This document shows positions 57,001 through 64,000 of a DNA stretch of 64,000 bases, in pieces; within the stretch, counting starts at the first letter, position 1, and the number at the start of each line of letters is the position of its first letter. The position numbers were made by a program, and so were the translations under genes. Source of the stretch: Clavaria fumosa (Eukaryota > Basidiomycota > Agaricomycetes > Agaricales > Clavariaceae); the NCBI GenBank assembly GCA_951802425.1, contig OX637795.1, forward strand, positions 1,302,001 through 1,366,000. Direction: 5' to 3'. The notes beneath the pieces are model-generated. The model was given only the letters and a program-made list of their open reading frames with translations. It had not been told where the DNA came from and ran no database searches.

Positions 57001-57409
57001 AACAAAACCGCGATTCTTCGGACCGATGATCGTCGTCTGCTGAACTCAATACGGCGCATATATTCTCTCGGAACTCGACGGCGCCATCTCAAAGATCCAC
57101 TATGCAGCTTTCCGCATCATTCCCTACTATCCACGATTGCAAACATCGATTCTGGTCACCTCTATCATCGATCCAAATGAGGAACAACATGTAGACGACC
57201 AACCCGAGAACACGATCGCAGCCGAGGACGAGCCCGATGAATCACGAGCACATTCCGACGAATCCAACAACGTCACCGATGCCGAGGACAATCCTGAAAA
57301 AGCTACCGCACAATCCGACGAATCCAATAGCGATGCTACCGATTCCGATACACCCGATAACCATTCGAAACGCTCCGAAGGAATCTGGAAGCTCCGGCCC
57401 CGCCATTAA
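54040..57409 (+). pseudogene. RT, RNase H and integrase of the nested gypsy
   Basis: One frame without frameshifts, interrupted only by TGA codons (54887, 55186, 56207, 56681, 56834, 57041). RT: WFCVLKKDGKSLRLVHNLQP, TTFQTPLGAKRLTCVPMGYT and catalytic IPFVDDVAIKGP. RNase H: RPVIMAVDSSNITVGFALFQ. Integrase: HDSLGHKGVYVIRTRILNRF with the second CxxC half (CHQ-stop-Q), core HIDTMFLPRTRG, IITDNGAPFIKALDF and ANGIIERAHRSVRESL. The tail ends in an acidic, Asn/Asp/Ser-rich C-terminus at RLRPRH-like KLRPRH. Most TGA sites stand where CGA (Arg) is expected. Confidence 0.93.
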
Positions 57410-57640
57410 GCACTGCTCCACTATCATACTCCATTTTTCCTACCTCATATATCGGCTTTTCCAGCTCAAATCCACAAAATAAATAAATAAATAAATAAAT
57501 TTGAAATTTGAAATTTCGGACAAGTCCACACTTTATACCCGACATTCCTCACCTCACACCTCAGTCCCACACTTCTCACCTATTTTTCCACTCAGAAACA
57601 AAATATATAAAGTTAAAAACAAAAGAAAGAAATATTCTGT

Positions 57641-59219
57641 TTATTTAGCAGATGACCCGCTGAGAAGGAGCATCCGGAGAAGCTCTGCCCCAGCCTTCAC
57701 CTGATCCGCCCCCCTCTCCATCATCTCGAGCGCTCTCTCCAGCGCCTCCCTTCCGGACACTCCTGGCTCCGTCTCCCGCTCCTTTCCCTTTCGGCTGGGA
57801 CCCGCCTCCGCCTTCCTCCTCTTCGCTGGCGGCTCCACCAACTCCACGCTATCGTCGTCCTCAATTTCATCCTCCTCTTCCTTCCTCCGGTGTCGTCTCC
57901 TCACGGACCGGCGCCTGCGTTGCACCTCGCCTCGGCCTTTTGCTCGCGGTCGCTTCCGCCGCCTTCGGACCTACTCCGCTACGTTAGCCGATACAGATCT
58001 GGTACTCTCTTGACTTACCTCTGGCACCGGACACCGCGACCTTCACGGCTTTCACTCCTGAAACACACCTTTCAGATTGGTTCATCAAGAAATAAAAAGA
58101 ATATTACTTACCTCGTACAGCCGAGAGACTGCATGACACCTTATAGTTCCGGCACCACCGGCACGCCACTCCTTCCACTCCGTAGCACGAACACCTCTTC
58201 CGGGCGCACGCCTCACAGGCCGGGTCGTGCTCCTACTCACCGATCAGAAATCTAAGAATCAAAAACTCCAATTGATGACTTACCTTGTCCCCAGGCTGTC
58301 GCACAGCCCGGAGCTCGATGTCCGCCCCCACTCCGACCCTCTGCCCTCGCCCTCGTCCCTCCGTTGCCCGTTTTCCAATATCGCCCCACCCCAACATATG
58401 GTGAGGGGTCGCAGTCATCTGCGCGCCGACCCGATGCTCCGGAACAGGGGGCACCTCAACCACCACACTGCGCCCCCCGATCCTCGCACTGGTCGCCCCC
58501 GCCTTCATGACACCGACGGGCGTTACCCCATCGGTCCCCCATACCGTCCGGACGCCGTCTTGATCGCCATCGTCGGCCCCTGCCTTGCTCACGGCACCCG
58601 CCGTCGGATCCGTTTTTTCGCTCACGCCCGACTCCACAACGACCGTCGGATCGGTCACAGCCGCTGCGTCGGCGACCGGCGTAGCTGTTGCGGCTGCTGC
58701 TGCAACCTCCTCTCCCCCCTCTTCGTCGTCCTCGCTCCCGACCATCCGACGCACCCGGGCAAGGCGCGCCCTCTTCTCGGCAGCCCTCGCCGCCTCTACC
58801 CTTCTCGCCTCCGTCTCCGCTGCGGCCCTCTCGGCGGCCGCCCTCTCCTCGTCCGCACGTTCCTGTTCGGCTTCAGCCTCCTCCTGTTTCCTTGTCCGCT
58901 CGGTGGTCCATTCGTCCCTGCGGAGCCTTCGCCACTTTTTGAGCCTTCGCGCGACAAGGACGAGTCCTTCGTCTACCTCCACGTCATCGTCGATTGCGGC
59001 AACGTAGCCCACAAGGAAATCATCCTGAAAACTTGTCAGTGCAAAGTGAAAAAGAAAGAAAGAAACACCACGCACCGCATCACCCCCATACATCTGCACC
59101 CACTCTGCGTATTCACTGTCCTGCCCCCGCTCCGGTAATTCCTCACCCGGCGCCATGGTCCGCACCTCCGTCATCGCCTGGGCCGCGTTCCGGAAAACGA
59201 GAGCGTCGAAGTTTTCCAT
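57641..59219 (-). CDS. Antisense accessory gene of the nested gypsy (coiled coil, Zn2Cys6-like), spliced
   Basis: It starts at ATG 59219 (MENFDALVFRNAAQAMTEVR, then MYGGDA). A 51-bp GTGCGT...TTTCAG intron near 59079-59029 joins to DDFLVGYV. A long charged coiled coil follows (RTRKQEEAEAEQERADEERA...) and a Gly/Val-rich linker. The next exon (58232-58112, after intron 58283-58233) codes CEACARKRCSCYGVEGVACR, then WCRNYKVSC. The cysteine spacing C-x2-C-x6-C-x7-C-x2-C-x6-C fits the Gal4-type Zn2Cys6 consensus. Further short exons lead to a basic and acidic C-terminus (KRRKAEAGPSRKGKERE, ending SGSSAK at 57641); the last joins are unresolved. The frame is open throughout, unlike pol. It is the same type of gene, in the same position, as in family B. 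Function unknown. Confidence 0.75.
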
Positions 59220-59379
59220 TTTTTTTGGATGGTTGATGCGTTGCTGTTATTGGAGAAGACACAAGTGTGTGTTTGGACCTATGTGCACCCACACAACGCG
59301 TACTTCACGATCAACAAACGATTATTTGGCCTTGTTTGGTCGCAACCAAGGGCGGTTGCATTTTCAGCCCCCAGGAGAA

Positions 59380-60285
59380 TGTAAGGATAATATGCGGTTT
59401 AAACATAGAAACATGACAGATACCGATCATCCGGATATTTCGGGATCCAAAGCAATCGCATCCGATACGATCCGATAACAATCCGACACCGTCCGATACC
59501 GACCGATACTTATCTGACATCGGACTCTCCGGTCTCCGACTCCCCATCAAGATCACAGCCTGCAGGTCACACATACCGCCTACACCCCTCTATTTCATCA
59601 CTCCAGCATGGTCAGCGCTCGACATACTCACTATTCCATTCCCATTCCTCTATTTCATATACATGCTGTAAATTTCATATTGTGATCCCTTTCAACCATC
59701 CGATCATTGAAACGTTTCAAATCCTTTGCAGTGCCTTGTCCATTGTTCCTAGTACCCCTTTGCTGTACCAGTCTCACTCTCCTTGATTTTACAAGTGGTC
59801 CGGATGTACACCAATCATCGGACACTTCATTCCTCCAAACCGCATAACTCTTTTATGATACATGACCTCTATATGACCTTGCACACGATACCGCATTACC
59901 TTCTGTAGCTTCCGGAAACTTCCGTAGAACCGGATTTGCTGTACTTACGAAAATGTACTTAAGTATGTACCAGGTTCTATGGTAATCCAGCTTTTTGAAC
60001 GCCCACATCGTGCTGTGATTTTTAGCAAGCTCACCTTTCGTCATACCTATTGATCCGCTGGCCTTCGTCGTCGCCGGCCCCTCGAACCTTCGATCCAAAC
60101 ATCGGACTCTATCGGATCCGATACCGGATACTCTGGACAACGTATATTTTCACTCTCTGAACCTTTTGCACTCAACCTCCACATCCTCCAAGGTTCTGTC
60201 TAGTGTACCTGTTGTGTAATAAGACCCCCTGAAGAACCCGGCCGCGAACATCTATTTGCAGCCAACACCTGTACAGCCTACTACA
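59380..60285 (+). repeat. 3' LTR of the nested gypsy
   Basis: 906 bp, preceded by CCCCCAGGAGAA (short purine tract) and followed by the duplication GCGT. Most differences from the 5' LTR are C/T or G/A changes at CpG. Confidence 0.95.
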
Positions 60286-61480
60286 GCGTGTGCCCAGGCG
60301 AAACCTCACCGCCAGCCATTCCCCAACCAGGCCCAGAATCGAGCTGAAAATTTCGGCGATCGCATCCATGCTGACCTGTGGGGACCAGCCGCTGTTGAGT
60401 CAATATCTAGAAGCTGATATACAGTCGACTTCGTCGACTGTGCGACACGTTGGACTCACGTAGCATTTATCCGCCGCAAAAACCAAGCGTTCCAGGTGTA
60501 CCTTGATTTTGAAAAAGAGCTTGAGATGCAGAACGACGTGAACATAAAGATTCTTCGCTCAGACCGCGGCCGCGAATTCCTGAATGATAAGTTTAGTGAG
60601 CACTTGGCAGAAAGAGGGACAAAACGAGAACTCACCGTTCACGACACGCATGAGCAAGTGGGCGTAGCCGAGCGCTGGAATCGCACGAAGGCGGAACTAG
60701 CACGAGCAATGTTAATAGACTCTAAATTGCCAAGGTTCCTATGGGCTGAGGCTATGAATCACGCCGCCTGGATCAAGAACCGCTCACCCACTCGAGCGCT
60801 CGACAACGGCACGCCCTATGAAGCTAGGTACTGCAGAAAGCCCGACATGTCTAAGCTCGTCCCCTTCGGCACGCATGCCTGGGTCAAGATACCCGATGCC
60901 GGTAAGCTTGACCCTCGCGCGAAGTTCGGCCATTTCATTGGCTTCAACGGGACAAGCACTGGGTACCGCATCTATTACCCAGACAAACGTCAGGTGAAAG
61001 TTGAGCGTGAGGTCGTTTTCAACCGCACCGGACACTCCCAGACTGTCCCAATACCCGAGGGATTGGAGGCTGTGGGGAGCGACTTAAAAACATCCTCCAA
61101 GACCTCCAGGCAGACCGTCCGCCGTCCCCCAGTGTCGACGAAAGCTCCAGCGACCCAGACGACCCAAACAATGACGATCAGCGGTCAAACGACGACGAAA
61201 GTGACTCAGACGACTCACACAGTCGGTCTGGTAGTCCTCAACCTCCGTCTCCGCCGCCCGGTTACCCTCAGCATTCCGAAAACGAAGACGGTGGTCAACC
61301 GCGCCGTAAACGCCATGACCCCGGTTTTTATAGGAAATTAGCTGGGTACCAAGTCTATACCACTGAACACGCACCTGAAAGCCCTCTAGACGATTCACTA
61401 GACCCTCTCCTGCTCCTTGCACTGAGCGCTGGCGCCATAGGTTCAGAACCGCGCACGCTCACAGAAGCACTGTAAAGAGG
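60286..61480 (+). pseudogene. Copia integrase and acidic linker
   Basis: This continues the interrupted pre-integrase (VQAKPHRQPFPNQAQNR), with integrase core HADLWGPAAVESISRS, a TGA at about 60415, TVDFVDCATRWTHVAFIRRK, LRSDRGREFLNDKFSEHLAE and NRTKAELARAMLIDSKLPRF. The C-terminal part has FGTHAWVKIPDAGKLDPRAK. After a frameshift near 61085 comes the usual acidic linker (SSSDPDDPNNDDQRSNDDES) before RT. Integrase inserts the cDNA; the D, D, E residues are present in the blocks named. Confidence 0.9.
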
Positions 61481-62983
61481 TGACGCGCGTCAATGGCAAG
61501 AAGCTTGGGACGCTGAGCTCGCACAGCTACAACGCCTACGTACCTGGAAAATGGTCCCGCGACCGTCAAACAGGCCCGTTATCCGTTCAGCCACGTCTTC
61601 AAGGTCAAGTTAGGTCCTAACGGCGAGATTTTGAAATACAAAGTTAGGCTCGTCGCTGGCGGTCACAAACAGGTAAAAGGACTCAACTATAATGAAACTT
61701 TTGCCGCTGCCGCCAAGATCGCCTCAATCCGAGTCGTCCTCGCCAACGCGGCCCAGCTTGACTGGGAAATCGATCAAATTGACGTTGTCGGTGCTTACCT
61801 CAACGCAGAAATTGACGAAGACGTATTCATGGAGGCCCCTCCTGGCATACTAGGCCCGAACGATAGAGGAAAAGTATGCAAGCTTCTGAAGGGCCTCTAC
61901 GGCCTCAAGCAGTCGGGGAGGAAGTGGCACGAGAAGATGACCGGCGTCTTCCTCGACCTGGGGTTCGCACCGTCACGCTTGGACCACTCGGTGTTTACCA
62001 AAACCAATGCAAGCCAAACAACCCACGTCACGGTATCAACAGACGATATGATCATCGCCGCGAGCTCCCGCGCAGCCGTGAACGAATTCAAAACGTCCTT
62101 CTCTAAGTATTTTGAGATTACCGATCAGGGTGAAGCCTCCTGGCTTCTAGGCTTCGAGATAAGGCGTGACCGTGCTGCAAAGACGATTTCCATCAATCAG
62201 AAAGCGTACATCTCGACAATGGCTGAGAAATTTGGACTGACCGATGCGAAGCCGACGTATACGCCCATGGAGTCTGGCGCAGTGTTTTCCTAGGACCAGT
62301 GTCCTTCAGAACCCATTCACGCACCCTACCAGGAGGCCTGTGGCAGCGTCTTATGGCCCGCGGTTATTTCACGCCCAGACATACAATTTGCGGTGGGAAT
62401 ATTAACCCAATTCACCCAGAACCCGGCTGAAATCCATTGGAGAGCAATTAAACGTGTAATAAAATGCCTGTACACCACACGCGATCACTGGCTAATGCTC
62501 AGCGGGACCATCGGTGAACCGGAAGTATACGCGGACGCAGACTGGGCGTCGCAGACTCATCGCCAGTCCATCTCGGGTTATGCGGTCAAGCTCGGCTCGG
62601 GCGTCGTTTCGTGGTCTTCGAAGAAACAACCGTTAGTCGCCCTGTCGAGTGCCGAGGCCGAATACATTGCGGCGACGCATGCGGCGAAGGAGATCTTGTG
62701 GCTACGAGCTTTCCTCAGTGAGCTGGGGAGACGTCCTGCCGGCGCGACCGTGCTACGCACCGATAACCAGTCCGCTATCGCGATATCGAAAGACCCCAAG
62801 TTTCACGCGAGAACGAAACACATCGACGTCCGCTATCACTTCATTAGAGATTTGGTGCGGGCGGGCAAGATAGATATAACTTACGTCCCATCCGATGCCA
62901 ACCTCGCCGACACTTTTACAAAGGCATTGAGCCGCGCGAAGTTCGAGGATGCCAGGAAGTCGATTGGGATTCGTCCCACTTGA
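61481..62983 (+). pseudogene. Copia reverse transcriptase and RNase H
   Basis: Blocks are WQEAWDAELAQLQRLRTWKM, KYKVRLVAGGHKQVKGLNYN, WEIDQIDVVGAYLNAEIDED, LLKGLYGLKQSGRKWHEKMT and a catalytic region reading VSTDDMIIAASS. The usual YVDD is altered to STDD, which alone would impair activity. A TAG at 62291-62293 interrupts before DQCPSEPIHAPYQEACG. RNase H is well kept (YADADWASQTHRQSISGYAV, ALSSAEAEYIAATHAAKE, LRTDNQSAIAI, TKHIDVRYHFIRD), ending at 62983. The polypurine tract TTGAGGGGGAG lies just before the 3' LTR. Confidence 0.93.
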
Positions 62984-62990
62984 GGGGGAG

Positions 62991-63236
62991 TGTTGAAGAT
63001 CAAGCGGTGTGCGAAACTTTATTTTAGATTTTTCATTGCGACGCGAGTCGCGCGATACTGCTCAGTACGGACATCCGACTGAGCAGTAAGTAAAATTTCT
63101 CTATACAAGCCTTTTACACTTTCTTATTGTGACGGCTACCTATAGATACACTTACATTTCAGGTAGCTATCCTATTAGGATCAGTACGGACATCCGACTG
63201 AGCAATACACTTACATTTCAGGGCATATCTTCTATA
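62991..63236 (+). repeat. 3' LTR of the copia element
   Basis: 246 bp, matching 45113-45358 with five differences by eye, followed by the target duplication GATGC. Confidence 0.95.
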
Positions 63237-63241
63237 GATGC

Positions 63242-64000
63242 AGTTGTACATATTGTACATGTATATGTAGTGTGTTCATGGCTTGGGTGTGTGGTGGTCT
63301 GTTGTGTGGTTTGTGGTTTGTTTTGCCTTAATTCATGGTGGGTCTGGGGGTTCTGTCGGGTATGGTGGCTCAGCAGTTTTGGAGTTTCAGGGTTTCTTCT
63401 GGTGGATGTAAAGGCACTGGATTGTCGTAGGAATTTCGCTATTGCTAGGAGTCCCTTCGTGCCGCTTAGAAGTATGTGTGGCGAGTGGTTGCGGTGTACT
63501 TCTGTTAGTATGTGTCGATGTTTGTCATAGGTTCAGAAGTTATGAAATACGTGGTCTCGGTATTGCATTGCGTAGGTAGCGTGTCTCCGCATGAGCATTC
63601 GGGCTCATGTGGGATGTTCATTCATGCGTAGTACGGTGGGTTGTACCCATGCATCGTTCGGACTTGGGTGAGGTGGCCAAAAACCTCGGGTTCTTTTTCG
63701 AGTTGGGTGAAAACTCGCCCGGGTTTTGTTGATGGTGTGCCAAGGGCGTTTGCCTCTCCAAAAGCACCTGTGAACGGAGATTTTTTGATTAGTTCGTTCC
63801 ACTTGCGAGTGACAAGCTGGGATCGCTTCTCTGCATGGTATGCGAGAGAGTCAGTGAAAAAACTGTCTTGCTTCTTGCATCCTTGCTTTGCTAGTTTGTC
63901 CGCTTTTTCATTGATTTCTATGCCTTTGTGTGCCGGTACCCATTGTAGTGTTATGCTGTGTTCGTTGTTTGATAGGAACTGTCATGCAAGTTTTGTGAAG
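63242..64000 (-). pseudogene. LINE ORF2 3' end with RNase H domain
   Basis: The minus strand, entering from the window edge, encodes SITLQWVPAHKGIEINEKAD with KLAKQG, a clear RNase H C-terminal motif. It continues SLAYHAEKRSQLVTRKWNEL, GRVFTQLEKEPEVFGHLTQV and GYNPPYYA, then a TGA, then MNIPHEPECSCGD. The TGA stands where the related fragment at 43.7 kb has Arg, again a CGA to TGA type change. The stretch 63242-63480 is its 3' untranslated tail. The catalytic RT lies outside the window. Confidence 0.8.

Larger units (their letters stand above)
46903..60285 (+). mobile_element. Ty3/gypsy element (second family) nested in copia
   Basis: Two 906-bp LTRs (46903-47808 and 59380-60285) run TGTAAGG to CTACTACA with duplication GCGT (46899-46902 and 60286-60289). 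The LTRs differ at about 22 positions by eye. Order: gag, protease, RT, RNase H, integrase, then a minus-strand accessory gene and the 3' LTR. A fold-back element (50578-54032) lies between protease and RT. All seven in-frame stops in gag-pol are TGA. There is no chromodomain. Confidence 0.95.
45113..63236 (+). mobile_element. Ty1/copia element with complete LTRs, split by a gypsy
   Basis: Two 246-bp LTRs (45113-45358 and 62991-63236) differ at 5 positions by eye and are flanked by the perfect duplication GATGC (45108-45112 and 63237-63241). Gag-protease lies at 45363-46902 and the polyprotein resumes at 60290 with integrase, RT and RNase H in copia order. A gypsy element occupies 46903-60285. 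Stops at 60415, 61472 and 62291 and a frameshift near 61085 inactivate it. Confidence 0.95.

Noticed and set aside
46903..57409. TGA recoded as a sense codon in the nested gypsy
   Set aside because: CpG decay explains CGA to TGA, the LTRs show the same mutation type, and other elements here also contain TAG and TAA.
48198..59219. Envelope-like gene in the gypsy elements
   Set aside because: The extra gene is antisense, lacks a signal peptide or membrane segments, and has a coiled coil with a cysteine cluster.
1..64000. rRNA, tRNA or other structural RNA genes
   Set aside because: I saw no tRNA A/B box pair with a cloverleaf and no rRNA core sequence. The tRNA-Met-like 14-mers at 945 and 45359 are too short and are read as primer sites.

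Overview
This window is almost certainly from a repeat-rich filamentous basidiomycete, most likely an agaricomycete. The grounds are spliceosomal introns of about 50-90 bp, a TPR-type fungal NLR, a Plavaka-type transposon remnant, and Ty3/gypsy chromoviruses with a gene encoded antisense to pol. No organism-specific marker gene is present, so the taxonomic call is inference. About nine tenths of the window is transposable element, much of it nested.

Region by region. 1-5.2 kb: fragments of a Ty1/copia element in two opposed orientations, a 5'-truncated LINE and a Plavaka remnant. 5.2-11.2 kb: a gypsy gag-protease fragment, a degenerate minisatellite of about 36 bp period, a non-autonomous gypsy-like element (family A) and a chromodomain fragment with its LTR. 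11.2-29.0 kb: a complete family B chromovirus on the minus strand (11196-28990, target duplication CCTAG). Its accessory gene is interrupted by a second complete family B element on the plus strand (12547-22371, target duplication GGCAC). That inner element in turn carries a solo LTR (15758-16494) and a 1.16-kb inverted-repeat element (17108-18263). 30.1-34.3 kb: an NB-ARC/TPR NLR pseudogene with at least four lesions. 34.8-38.4 kb: a 3.6-kb fold-back element (FB1) lying inside the 5' end of an N-alpha-acetyltransferase (naa10/ard1) locus. 38.4-42.1 kb: a GC-rich island with the rest of naa10 and an alpha/beta hydrolase. 43.0-45.1 kb: a LINE tail and a short host-like exon. 45.1-63.2 kb: a complete copia element (target duplication GATGC) split by a complete gypsy element (46903-60285, duplication GCGT), which is itself split by a second fold-back element (FB2, 50578-54032, duplication GGCATCC). 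63.2-64.0 kb: another LINE 3' end.

How the parts relate. Family A and B elements appear to be self-primed. A TATA box and initiator place the RNA 5' end on a sequence complementary to the primer-binding site next to the LTR, as known for the Tf1/sushi group. Both complete gypsy families (B and the 46.9-60.3 kb element) carry, between pol and the 3' LTR and on the opposite strand, a coiled-coil protein gene with a cysteine pattern that fits the Gal4-type Zn2Cys6 consensus. The two fold-back elements share a diverged core but have unrelated tandem arrays in their outer arms. Decay is dominated by CpG to TpG/CpA change. Almost no gene here looks intact.
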